64,000 nt of DNA, taken from NCBI RefSeq assembly GCF_004319545.1, contig NZ_CP036313.1, positions 3,288,501 through 3,352,500 of the forward strand. The letters are read 5' to 3'. Below the pieces are notes generated by a model. The model saw nothing but the letters and a program-made list of their open reading frames with translations, was not told where the DNA came from and did no database searches. The DNA is from Desulfobacter hydrogenophilus. GTDB taxonomy: Bacteria > Desulfobacterota > Desulfobacteria > Desulfobacterales > Desulfobacteraceae. Every line of letters starts with the position of its first letter. The first letter of the stretch is position 1. Positions 1 through 8,219 of this stretch are shown here, in pieces. The position numbers and the translations under genes were made by a program.

Positions 1-395
1 TAGATGTATCTCCTGAGATGCTTGAACAGGCAAGGCTTCGGCTGCCGGAAAGCCCGAATTTAGAGCTTCGCATAGGAGAGCTGGAACATCTTCCCATGCG
101 TGAACAGGAGGCCGATGCGGCCTTGATGAGCATGGTATTGTACCATGTGTCCGAACCTGAAAAAGCGATTCAGGAGGTGTACCGGGTCCTTAATCCCGGG
201 GGCGTGTTTCTTCTGGTGGATTTTTTAAAACACAACCAGGAACAGATCAAAGATATCATTGGCGGGGTCTGGCTGGGATTTACCCGGCAGCAGATCTCAG
301 GGTGGATGGACAGAACCGGATTCAATCTTAAGCATATTGAATCTTATCCTGTTGGAAAGACATTGACATTAACCTTTTATCTTGCACAAAAATAA
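1..395 (+). CDS. SAM-dependent methyltransferase, C-terminal part (5' end outside window)
   Basis: The frame is open to the left edge and reads D-V-S-P-E-M-L before the first internal ATG, so the gene starts upstream of the window. The visible 130 or so residues form the second half of a class I SAM-dependent methyltransferase. There is an acidic post-II motif, a VLYHVSEPEKAIQEVYRVL segment and NPGGVFLLVDFL (motif III region). The tail VWLGFTRQQISGWMDRTGF is typical of the ArsR-regulator/methyltransferase fusions common in Desulfobacterota, so an N-terminal ArsR HTH outside the window is possible but cannot be seen. Substrate unknown. It ends 10 bp before the next gene, which suggests co-transcription. 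Confidence 0.75.
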   Translation, partial: DVSPEMLEQARLRLPESPNLELRIGELEHLPMREQEADAALMSMVLYHVSEPEKAIQEVYRVLNPGGVFLLVDFLKHNQEQIKDIIGGVWLGFTRQQISGWMDRTGFNLKHIESYPVGKTLTLTFYLAQK

Positions 396-405
396 TGGAG
401 AGACA

Positions 406-1854
406 ATGATTTATCCTGTTATCCTGGCCGGCGGTTCCGGAACCAGGTTATGGCCCATGTCCCGGTCTTTGTATCCTAAACAGCTCATTAGTTTGTACAA
501 CGCGCATACCATGCTGCAAAATACCCTCTTGCGGTTATCAGGCCTTGACGATCTTGGCGATCCGGTAGTTATATGCAATGAAAACCACAGATTCATGACC
601 GCAGAGCAGATTCGCCGGATTGATATTAATGATTTTAAGATCATTCTTGAACCGGCTGCCAGGAATACTGCCCCGGCCATTGCCCTGGCAGCCTTGATTC
701 TTGATGATAATCTTAAGTCTGAGCATCAGGATGATCCGGTGATGCTGGTACTGCCTGCAGATCATGAAATTAAAAATATTGAAGCGTTTCATGAAATCAT
801 TCAATCAGGTGCGCAACTGGCCCGGCAGGGCAAACTGGTCACCTTCGGCATCGTACCCTCATCGCCGGAAACAGGCTACGGGTATATCAAGAAAGGAGAT
901 AGGCTTGATAATTCTAATCAGGCCTTCATGATTGACCGGTTTGTTGAAAAACCCGATTATGAGACAGCGGTTTCCTATCTTGAATCGGGTGATTTCTGCT
1001 GGAATTCAGGCATGTTTATGTTCAAGGTCTCTGCCGTTATTTCCGAACTTGGGGCATTTGCCCCGGACATGCTTAAAAAATGCCGCACGGCGATTAAAAA
1101 TGGAAATATGGACTTAGATTTTTTCAGGGTGGACAAAGCGGCATTTGAAGCCATTACAGAGGATTCCATTGACTACGCAGTGATGGAAAAAACAGACAAG
1201 GGTGTTGTCATTCCCCTTGATGCCGGATGGAATGACCTTGGCTCCTTTGACGCGTTGTGGCAGACCGGGGACAAAGATGAACGCAATAATGTGACCAGCG
1301 GAGATGTGCTGGTACACAATGTCACGGATACGTACATCCATTCTGACAATCGTCTTGTGGCAGCCGTAGGCCTTGAAAAATTTGTGATTGTGGACACCAA
1401 GGACGCTTTGCTGGTCGCCCCCCGGGATCAGGTTCAGGATGTAAAAAAAATAGTTACCCAGTTAAAAGCGCACAACAGAGTGGAAGCGGTTTCTCATGCC
1501 AAAGTCTACCGGCCCTGGGGCGATTATGAAACTATAGATATGGCGGACAGATACCAGGTAAAGCGTATAACCGTAAAACCCGGCGCAAAACTATCTTTGC
1601 AGAAACACTTTCACCGGGCTGAGCACTGGACCGTTGTATCCGGGACGGCCATTGTCACTAAAGGCACTGAAGAGATTCTTTTAAAGGAAGACGAGTCTAT
1701 CTACATTCCCCTTGGTACCATGCACCGGCTGGAAAATCCGGGCAAGATTCCCTTGGAACTGATAGAGGTGCAGTCAGGCCCATACTTGGGGGAAGATGAT
1801 ATTGTCCGATTTGATGATGTTTACGGACGCGAAAAAATATCAAATACTAAATAA
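406..1854 (+). CDS. manC: Mannose-1-phosphate guanylyltransferase / mannose-6-phosphate isomerase
   Basis: Bifunctional type II PMI-GMP enzyme making GDP-mannose from mannose-6-phosphate and GTP for surface polysaccharides. The N-terminal nucleotidyltransferase begins with GGSGTRLWPMSR followed by YPKQ, the pyrophosphorylase signature. FVEKPD and NSGMF are further family motifs. The C-terminal 110 residues form the cupin isomerase (PGAKLSLQKHFHRAEHW, PLGTMHRLENP). At 482 residues it has the normal AlgA/ManC/CpsB length. An in-frame TTG at 382 would overlap the methyltransferase gene, but ATG 406 has a GGAGAG site 6-11 bp upstream and starts MIYPVILAGG as in relatives, so 406 is preferred. It probably serves the polysaccharide loci further right, though it is not adjacent to them. 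Confidence 0.95.
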   Translation: MIYPVILAGGSGTRLWPMSRSLYPKQLISLYNAHTMLQNTLLRLSGLDDLGDPVVICNENHRFMTAEQIRRIDINDFKIILEPAARNTAPAIALAALILDDNLKSEHQDDPVMLVLPADHEIKNIEAFHEIIQSGAQLARQGKLVTFGIVPSSPETGYGYIKKGDRLDNSNQAFMIDRFVEKPDYETAVSYLESGDFCWNSGMFMFKVSAVISELGAFAPDMLKKCRTAIKNGNMDLDFFRVDKAAFEAITEDSIDYAVMEKTDKGVVIPLDAGWNDLGSFDALWQTGDKDERNNVTSGDVLVHNVTDTYIHSDNRLVAAVGLEKFVIVDTKDALLVAPRDQVQDVKKIVTQLKAHNRVEAVSHAKVYRPWGDYETIDMADRYQVKRITVKPGAKLSLQKHFHRAEHWTVVSGTAIVTKGTEEILLKEDESIYIPLGTMHRLENPGKIPLELIEVQSGPYLGEDDIVRFDDVYGREKISNTK

Positions 1855-2043
1855 ATTATTGCAAATTAAATAAAAATATTTGAAATTAACGTTCTGTTTG
1901 TAATATTTAGTTTGTTTGCAATATCAATTGTTGATAACAGTCATGGGCTGATCTGGTGTATCAATACCCAGATTCAACCCACAACAAAAAATGAAAGTAG
2001 CTTAATACCTTATTTTGACTTTCATATAAAAAAAGGACATAAC

Positions 2044-2073
2044 ATGCCGGCCGGCATCATGGAGAAAAATTGA
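2044..2073 (+). promoter_or_regulatory. Nine-codon upstream ORF with palindrome ahead of yqgE
   Basis: ATG at 2044 follows an AAGGA box and reads MPAGIMEKN then TGA. The TGA shares its A with the yqgE ATG (TGATG at 2071-2075). Positions 2044-2057 are the perfect 14-bp palindrome ATGCCGGCCGGCAT, and the yqgE Shine-Dalgarno (GGAG, 2061-2064) lies inside the mini-ORF. The layout would allow translational coupling or a start-site hairpin. Function is inference. Confidence 0.35.
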
Positions 2074-2600
2074 TGAACGACCAGATAACGGAAAATATGA
2101 AAGGTAAATTCATCATGGCCATTCCCGGCCTTCCGGACCCCAATTTCGCACAGACAGTCACCTGTCTTTGTGAGCACAATGAATCCGGTGCTCTTGGCTT
2201 TATTGTCAATAAAGTCCACCCGTTACTTACCGGCCGGGAGCTTTTTGAAGATTTAGGCATTACCTGCAATGAGAGTATTGATAAAATAGAGATCTTCCTT
2301 GGCGGGCCGGTTCAGCCTTCAGGCGTATTTGTACTTCACTGCGGCCCGTTTCTGTGGAGTGAAACCCTTAAAATTTCAGACTGGCTGGCGTTGAGCAATT
2401 CCCGGGACATTCTGGAAGCTATTGCCCTGGGACAGGGACCTGGCACCTTTATGATTCTTCTGGGCTGCGCCGGGTGGGGCCCCATGCAGTTAGATAATGA
2501 ACTTGCCGATTCGGCCTGGCTTACCTGTGATATGTCCAGGGAGATCATGTTTGATACAAAACCGGACCTCAAATATGAAAAAGCCATGATGCTGATTTGA
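2073..2600 (+). CDS. yqgE: UPF0301/YqgE (AlgH) family protein
   Basis: Cytoplasmic protein of the YqgE/AlgH family (DUF179). Biochemical function is not settled; the AlgH name comes from an alginate regulation phenotype in Pseudomonas. Family hallmarks are visible: GKFIMAIPGLPDPNFAQTV near the start, GALGFIVNK, the FLGGPVQP turn, and the C-terminal LLGCAGWGPMQLDNELADSAWL. At 175 residues it is of normal length. ATG 2073 is chosen because GGAG lies 8 bp upstream; the TTG just before it has no better site. A short upstream ORF ends on its start codon. The dynamin-like gene follows after 12 bp, so the two are probably one transcript. Confidence 0.93.
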   Translation: MNDQITENMKGKFIMAIPGLPDPNFAQTVTCLCEHNESGALGFIVNKVHPLLTGRELFEDLGITCNESIDKIEIFLGGPVQPSGVFVLHCGPFLWSETLKISDWLALSNSRDILEAIALGQGPGTFMILLGCAGWGPMQLDNELADSAWLTCDMSREIMFDTKPDLKYEKAMMLI

Positions 2601-2612
2601 TTTGCCGGGCCA

Positions 2613-4856
2613 ATGACTTTATACCCCCAAGAATCTATAGAAAATTTAGTTACTGATATCCTCTCGGTGATCGACAATCTGACTACCGTTTCAAATCACT
2701 CGGACAAAAGCCTTGTTGAGAGCAGACAGCTTTGTAGTAAAATTCCTTCCTATATCCGTGAAGGGGTTTTGCGTGTGGCCGTGGTCGGGGTGATCAAATC
2801 AGGCAAAAGTACGTTTATCAACGCATTTTCAGGCAGAGAATTGGTTCAGCGGGGGGCAGGGGTGGTCACATCCATCACCACCCGTATCAGGAAGGGGAAA
2901 AAAAACAGGGCAATTATTTATCTTAAATCATGGGATGACATTAATAGTGAAATTGAAAGCTGCCTGGAGATGTTTCCCGGCCAGGACGAATCCCCGCCTT
3001 TTGATATCAGACGCACCCAGGACCGGCAACAACTGCGCCGCATTTTTGATACCATTGTTTCTTCATTTCCAATTACATCCCAAGGACTTCGCCCTGAGGC
3101 GCTGGTCATTCGCAATGCCCTTGACGGATATAAACAGTGTCTGGACGTTATAGGCTCAGATGAACAGACCATCAGTTTTGATGCCAAATCCTTTAACAGT
3201 CACAAACAGTTTACGGCGGACTCGGCTAAGGCTTTTTATGTCAAAGACGTGTGCCTGGAGGTGTACGGAAAATCCATTCATCCAAACGTTGAAATTGCCG
3301 ATTGCCAGGGAGCCGATTCCACTGATCCTGCGGTCCTTGAAAAAATATTTTCCTATCTTGAGGCTGCCAACCTGATTGTTTACTGTATCTCGTCACGTAC
3401 GGGGCTTCGTCAATCCGACATGGTATTTTTAAAACGGATCAAACGCCTTGGGCTGATGGAAAACATTCTTTTTGTTTTCAACTGTGATTTAAGTGAGCAT
3501 GAGAACTTAAACAACCTGAACGTGATACGGGATAGAACAATTGCCGAACTAAAACTTTTGGTGCCGGATGTCAGTATCTTTTCTTTTTCAGCGTTGTATA
3601 CGCTTTTTGACGCCCTTGAAAAAAGACTTTCATCCAAAAACAAGAAGCGCCTTGGGCTCTGGCAGGAGGACAAGGAGATGATCGCTTTTTGCACCAAAGA
3701 ATATAGTCGCTTTTTTGCCGGATTTAATCAGTTGTTTGGAGCGTCCCGGTTCAATCTGTTCTACGCCAATCACATTGAGCGACTGAAAATTGTCACTCAT
3801 ATTCTTGATGAAAAAATACAAATCCTTTTTGATGTCTTGTCTGCAGGGCTTTTAGATCAGGAAAAGGCAAGAAAGCGTCTTGCCGATCTTGAAGGCAATG
3901 CAAGGCGCTTACGGGTTATCGTTGACAACTCCGTTACGGGAGCCGTATCCGCGCTTCGCAGGGAGATTGAGTCTAACTTAAAAAATGCATTCCTCAAAGA
4001 CAGCGAAAATATAACTAAACTTGTGACGGAATTTATTCGAAAGGCCAAAATTGACTCACAGTTCTACAGGGAAGGGGTGAATGCAACGGGTTTTAAGCAG
4101 ATTTTGTATATGATGTTCCAGGACTTCAAGCGTGAGCTTGACCTTTTTATCCTTGAACAGGTAACCCCGGAACTTAAACAACTGGTGGGTATTCAGGAAG
4201 AACGCATAGAGTCATATTTTAAATCTCTTCTGGATTCCTACCGCATCGATTATGTCACCATGGGCGCCCCAGGGGACCGGGGGGACGGCCGGGTTTCCCT
4301 TGAAATGATCAAAGAAGAGGAAGAATATTCCAAGGCGGCTGACCTTGAAAATATTAAAAAAATTTTGGGGCTGCATTTGCCGGTCCAGATTTTTTCGCCT
4401 GAATATACCAGGGCCATGCAGGCCAATGCCGTGACAGATTTTAGTTTTCATTCATTGGCCTTGTTTGTATCTGCCCTGGTGGACAAGCACGTGAAATTTT
4501 CCTTTACGCCCGGGCTTGACAGGGCTGCCAGCAGAATTAAGAAAAGAACGCTGAGCATCATGCAGCGGCAGATAAAAGCCTATCACAGCAGTTTGAAACA
4601 GGATTATTTTTTTCCTTTAATCGACGCGGTAACACGGGATTTTAAAGATAAAATTCTTCAACGTTTTACTATGTATGAAACCTTGAACAAGGATATGGAT
4701 GCACTTTTCTGCCTTAAACAGGAGGAAAAAAATCGGCACCTTGTTATGATAAAAAAAGCGAAAAACGATATTATCCGGATACGTGCGCTTCTTGATGAAT
4801 TCAACATGGATTTTGAAACCGACCCATTTGAGTGTGCCGTAGAACCCTCCTTGTAG
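2613..4856 (+). CDS. Bacterial dynamin-like GTPase
   Basis: A 747-residue dynamin-family protein expected to bind GTP and remodel or tether membrane. The G1/Walker A motif is GVIKSGKST at residues 59-67. A TSITTR switch I follows near residue 85, DCQGAD as G3 near 229, and NCD in the G4 position near 290. After residue about 400 the sequence is predicted mostly helical and charged, like the stalk of bacterial dynamins. No clear transmembrane hairpin is seen, so any membrane contact would be through an amphipathic tip. Its N-terminus lies 12 bp after yqgE. A 156-bp gap without a clear terminator separates it from the next gene. Related protein classes include IniA- and CrfC-like GTPases; the exact subfamily cannot be told from sequence alone. 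Confidence 0.85.
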   Translation: MTLYPQESIENLVTDILSVIDNLTTVSNHSDKSLVESRQLCSKIPSYIREGVLRVAVVGVIKSGKSTFINAFSGRELVQRGAGVVTSITTRIRKGKKNRAIIYLKSWDDINSEIESCLEMFPGQDESPPFDIRRTQDRQQLRRIFDTIVSSFPITSQGLRPEALVIRNALDGYKQCLDVIGSDEQTISFDAKSFNSHKQFTADSAKAFYVKDVCLEVYGKSIHPNVEIADCQGADSTDPAVLEKIFSYLEAANLIVYCISSRTGLRQSDMVFLKRIKRLGLMENILFVFNCDLSEHENLNNLNVIRDRTIAELKLLVPDVSIFSFSALYTLFDALEKRLSSKNKKRLGLWQEDKEMIAFCTKEYSRFFAGFNQLFGASRFNLFYANHIERLKIVTHILDEKIQILFDVLSAGLLDQEKARKRLADLEGNARRLRVIVDNSVTGAVSALRREIESNLKNAFLKDSENITKLVTEFIRKAKIDSQFYREGVNATGFKQILYMMFQDFKRELDLFILEQVTPELKQLVGIQEERIESYFKSLLDSYRIDYVTMGAPGDRGDGRVSLEMIKEEEEYSKAADLENIKKILGLHLPVQIFSPEYTRAMQANAVTDFSFHSLALFVSALVDKHVKFSFTPGLDRAASRIKKRTLSIMQRQIKAYHSSLKQDYFFPLIDAVTRDFKDKILQRFTMYETLNKDMDALFCLKQEEKNRHLVMIKKAKNDIIRIRALLDEFNMDFETDPFECAVEPSL

Positions 4857-5012
4857 CAGACATACCCTGCATCTATGCAACTTTGTGAGCATGCGTTTCT
4901 TTCTTGAACCGCCCAAACACGGGTTTCCATTCAGGCACTATTTATTCTGATAGCTTTTATTGGTATAGTGGAGGATTAATGATTCTCGAAACGCGTACAA
5001 CATAAGGATGCC

Positions 5013-5843
5013 ATGGGCCTTTTAAATAAAATTGTGTCAGGAGGACAAACCGGTGCGGACCGGGCGGCTTTGGATACCGCCATAAAATTCAATGTTCCCC
5101 ATGGCGGATGGATTACCAAAGGACGGAGAACCGAATCCGGACCATTGCCTGATTTTTATGATTTAAAGGAGATGGATACCAGGGATTATCCGGCCCGGAC
5201 CCGGCAAAATATATTTGATTCCGACGGCACGGTTATCATTGCCCGGGGACCTTTAACCGGCGGTTCAGCCCTGACCTATGCGTTTGCACGGAAAACAGAC
5301 AACAGGGTTTGCAGAATAAATTTGTTGGAACAGGACATTTTTGAGGCGGCATTGATCCTTCACGCTTTTATTCTGGACCAAGGCATCCGTGTACTGAATG
5401 TCGCAGGCCCAAGAGCCAGCCATGACTCTGATATCTATTATGATGTTAAAGCCATTCTTTCGGCTGTATTGTATTTGGATTTCCTTGAGACCGAAGAAGA
5501 CTTATGGCAGGTGGAGCAAATGATTGATGCAGGTTTTGACTTTCCCAAACCAATCACCAGTGTAGATCAGGCCACCCAGGCCCTTGAACAAAGTCTGACA
5601 CTTAGGGGAAAGACCATTATCGCCAGGAGCCAAGCGCATCAGATGGCCGGCATTTACTTTATCCTGCTTGAATATGTGCAGTTATCCCTTAACCTGGATG
5701 AAAAAAATTCAGTTCTGTTCAGGTCTCTTTCGAAAGGAAGGGATCTTAGAGACTACACACCTGAAGACGCAGTGATGGAACTTTTAAAAAAACTTAAAAC
5801 CCGATTGTCTGAAAGATTTCAACTCAGGGTGGTGCCTTCATGA
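5013..5843 (+). CDS. Putative molybdenum carrier / YpsA-like (SLOG fold) protein
   Basis: The first 150 residues match the putative molybdenum carrier family: KIVSGGQTGADRAALDTA, then HGGWITKGRRTESG, NIFDSDGTVIIA and GPLTGGSALT. This is a Rossmann-like SLOG-type nucleotide-binding fold. The role in molybdenum or nucleotide binding is family knowledge and weakly tested. The protein is 276 residues, longer than the usual 150-170. The C-terminal 110 residues (IDAGFDFPKPITSVDQA onward) are a second, mostly helical region not recognised here. Start ATG 5013 has AAGGA 4 bp upstream. It overlaps the rhomboid gene by 4 bp (ATGA), implying translational coupling. Confidence 0.8.
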   Translation: MGLLNKIVSGGQTGADRAALDTAIKFNVPHGGWITKGRRTESGPLPDFYDLKEMDTRDYPARTRQNIFDSDGTVIIARGPLTGGSALTYAFARKTDNRVCRINLLEQDIFEAALILHAFILDQGIRVLNVAGPRASHDSDIYYDVKAILSAVLYLDFLETEEDLWQVEQMIDAGFDFPKPITSVDQATQALEQSLTLRGKTIIARSQAHQMAGIYFILLEYVQLSLNLDEKNSVLFRSLSKGRDLRDYTPEDAVMELLKKLKTRLSERFQLRVVPS

Positions 5844-6817
5844 TCCCATTAAGAGACGAACAGGAAACAACCTCCTGTGCCGTGGCAACCCGTAGCATTA
5901 TCTTCATTACCAGCCTGGTTTTTGTCTGGCAGATGATTATAGGTATTAATGATCAGGCCGTTTCCTATACATTCGGATTTGTCCCTGCAAAATATACCGT
6001 GGCGCAGATGGCGGCCTATTTTTCCTGGCTGAATAAACTGTTATCACCGTTTACCTATATGTTTCTGCATGGCGGTTTTTGGCATTTTATCGGAAATATG
6101 TGGTTTTTATATATTTTCGGTGACAACATTGAACAGGAGTTAGGTCCTTTTCGATTTAGCGCTTTTTATCTGGTTTGTGGACTGCTCGCTGCATTTTTTC
6201 ATTTTTTGCTTAACCATTCATCTGCCGTGCCGACCATTGGTGCAAGCGGCGCCATTGCAGGGGTTATGGGTGCTTATTTTCTTCTCCATCCGAAAAATAA
6301 AATTCTCACCCTGGTGCCTGTGCTTATTTTCCCTTTGTTTGTCAGCATACCTGCGTTTGTTTTTCTAGGAATCTGGTTCTTTATTCAATTCATTAATGCC
6401 ACAGGGCAGGGTGCCGGTGCCGGTGTTGCCTGGTGGGCTCACATTGGTGGTTTTCTTTCGGGTATGGCTCTTATTTACCTGAACTCTAAACTGCCCAAGG
6501 CCGGATTCAGCGAGAAGTTTGACAGATTCACCGTTAAAAAACGCAGCCCAAAGCTTCATGTTCTCACCCCTGAAACAGACCCGTCAGGCGGATCTGATCT
6601 TTACGGTACCATTGCACTGACCTCCCTTGAAGCACTCACAGGGACTAAAAAACTTGTCAGCGTTCCCTGGGGGTTTAAAAATTCCGTTTACCGGGTGGTG
6701 GTGCCTGCAGGTATCCGGCGCGGATCCTTGTTGCGGCTTAAGGGGATGGGAAAATCCATACCAGGTCTGCCCCGGGGAGATCTTTTGCTGCGCGTAGACA
6801 TTAAAAATGCCATTTAA
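5840..6817 (+). CDS. Rhomboid intramembrane serine protease with C-terminal DnaJ-CTD-like domain
   Basis: Residues 15-215 form a rhomboid protease with about six membrane spans. Catalytic residues are visible: Asn86 in HFIGNMWFLY, Ser136 in GASGAIAG and His201 in WWAHIGGF. It should cleave membrane proteins within the bilayer. After a basic linker, residues 255-325 look like the C-terminal substrate-binding domain of DnaJ/Hsp40: SLEALTGTKKLVSVPWGF, VVVPAGIRRGSLLRLKGMG and GDLLLRVDI match the expected strand pattern. No J-domain or zinc finger is present. The fusion suggests that the soluble tail captures unfolded segments or targets the protease; this is inference. Start ATG 5840 overlaps the upstream gene by 4 bp. 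Confidence 0.88.
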   Translation: MIPLRDEQETTSCAVATRSIIFITSLVFVWQMIIGINDQAVSYTFGFVPAKYTVAQMAAYFSWLNKLLSPFTYMFLHGGFWHFIGNMWFLYIFGDNIEQELGPFRFSAFYLVCGLLAAFFHFLLNHSSAVPTIGASGAIAGVMGAYFLLHPKNKILTLVPVLIFPLFVSIPAFVFLGIWFFIQFINATGQGAGAGVAWWAHIGGFLSGMALIYLNSKLPKAGFSEKFDRFTVKKRSPKLHVLTPETDPSGGSDLYGTIALTSLEALTGTKKLVSVPWGFKNSVYRVVVPAGIRRGSLLRLKGMGKSIPGLPRGDLLLRVDIKNAI

Positions 6818-7566
6818 AATCATTTTAAAAGTTTTATTACCGGTATGTTTGTTATTTGTGCTGTGTATTCAGTGCATTACTATTTTTTCTGCCTCACATT
6901 TCAACGCATATCGTCCATTCAGCCCTTGGTCCCTTACCGGGGAATCAGCGCCTTGATTTTACGGTATCCCGTTTGGGGTCAATTACACGCAGATCAGTGA
7001 TATTTCCTTTGGTGAGGATCTGTGTCTGGACACCATCCGCTTCGATTACCAGATGAATACAAAAAATATCGTCGACGTTGAAAAATGTGTTGTATCCGGG
7101 CTTAATCTTACCTTTCATCTGGATGAAAAAAAAGAATCCGGGTCTGCGGATTTTCATTTTCCCAAGACAAGGCGGTGTATCATTCAGACCCTGTCTTTGA
7201 TTTTGATATCAGTGCCTTTGAATCCTATTTTGCATATCTTCCGGCACACATTGTTTTAAAAAACAGCACCATCTTTATTGAGACTGGAAAAGATCGACTT
7301 TATATCCCAGTGGAGGGCGATTGATTGTCCAACTATACCGTAAAAAGCTTCTTACGGACATGAAGCTGTCCGTTTTTCCCATGAATCAAAAGATCACACT
7401 TGGTGCCACGGGTAATTTCCCACAAGGTCCCGTGCAAGTAAAGATTTTAGCAGAGCAGAACGTCTCCATACAGCTTGTTCAAAAAAGAAGGGCCGCCGAT
7501 GTGTTTTCAAACGGCACAAACGGCCATTATTACCAGAACAAGTCCGGTGCATGGGTTAAGAAATAA
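6809..7566 (+). pseudogene. Frameshifted envelope protein gene (possibly AsmA/TamB-like)
   Basis: ATG 6809 lies inside the rhomboid stop region and opens a 49-residue frame with a hydrophobic signal-anchor (IILKVLLPVCLLFVLC), ending at TGA near 6957. Sequence with coding character continues in other frames. One runs from about 6963 (IPFGVNYTQISDISFGEDL, then VVSGLNLTFHLDE), one from about 7162 (VYHSDPVFDFDISAF, then IVLKNSTIFIETGKDRLYIP) and one up to 7566 (MKLSVFPMNQKITLGATGNF). The pieces read as one beta-rich envelope protein broken by at least three frameshifts. Decay or sequence error are both possible. The family assignment is weak. A terminator follows directly. Confidence 0.5.
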
Positions 7567-7577
7567 GGTAAAAAAAG

Positions 7578-7618
7578 AAGCCGCTTTTTGGGAATAAAAA
7601 TTTCCAAAAAAGCGGCTT
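7578..7618. terminator. Bidirectional Rho-independent terminator
   Basis: A long perfect or near-perfect stem (AAGCCGCTTTTTTGGAAA-type arms at 7578-7594 and 7601-7618) with a short AT loop. It separates the plus-strand 5.0-7.6 kb genes from the minus-strand gene at 7648. Confidence 0.8.
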
Positions 7619-7647
7619 GTTTGAATTTCAATAAATCGGCGGGGTAA

Positions 7648-8082
7648 TCAAGCCCCCTTACCACCCTCCATCAAGGCAGTTAATTCTTTTTGAATACAGA
7701 AATAGATATCATCGTCGCTGCCGTAGATATCAATGATATCTTTGTGGTTGATCAATGTTTCAACCACAAATGCGGTCAGGTAAAGGCTGGCAATATTGGG
7801 GTTTGAAATCAGGGATCTGAATGGGGCCACTGCATAGTCAATATCAAAATCCTCGGCCCGGCACAGGTTATCTAAGCAGCGCACAATCTGGTTTTCCACA
7901 CTGGATTTACTCACGGTTTCAATGAGCCCGGTCTCAATAAGTTTCATGGAAACTTTGTTACTGAATGAATCAATGTTATCCCGGATCGCGCTGATGGTTT
8001 TAATTCTTTCCCGCTCCTTTGAAGACTCAATCTTAGAAAGAAGCTTGGATTCCCTGTTCCCGGTGTAAAACATTTTTGCCAT
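7648..8082 (-). CDS. Conserved-looking hypothetical protein, 144 aa
   Basis: No family recognised. The product is soluble and helical with many charged residues. The first 60 residues (TGNRESKLLSKIESSKERERIKTI) look like a coiled-coil or helical hairpin, and the middle is mixed hydrophobic (AVAPFRSLISNPNIASLYLTAF). There is no signal peptide, membrane span or metal-binding cluster. The ATG is followed by AKMFYTGNRE; upstream AAGGAT fits a ribosome site. It stands alone behind a terminator and is followed in the same direction by the chemoreceptor region upstream. Its codon usage resembles that of its neighbours, so it is probably real. Confidence 0.6.
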   Translation of the reverse strand: MAKMFYTGNRESKLLSKIESSKERERIKTISAIRDNIDSFSNKVSMKLIETGLIETVSKSSVENQIVRCLDNLCRAEDFDIDYAVAPFRSLISNPNIASLYLTAFVVETLINHKDIIDIYGSDDDIYFCIQKELTALMEGGKGA

Positions 8083-8219
8083 TGATTTATCCTTAAAATA
8101 AATAAGCCATTATTATAAAAAAGATATTATATGACAATTTAGTTGTTGTTTTCAAGCATAATTCAGGTTCCGGCTAAAAAACATATTGGTTTGTAGATCC
8201 CATAAATCATAAACCGGGA

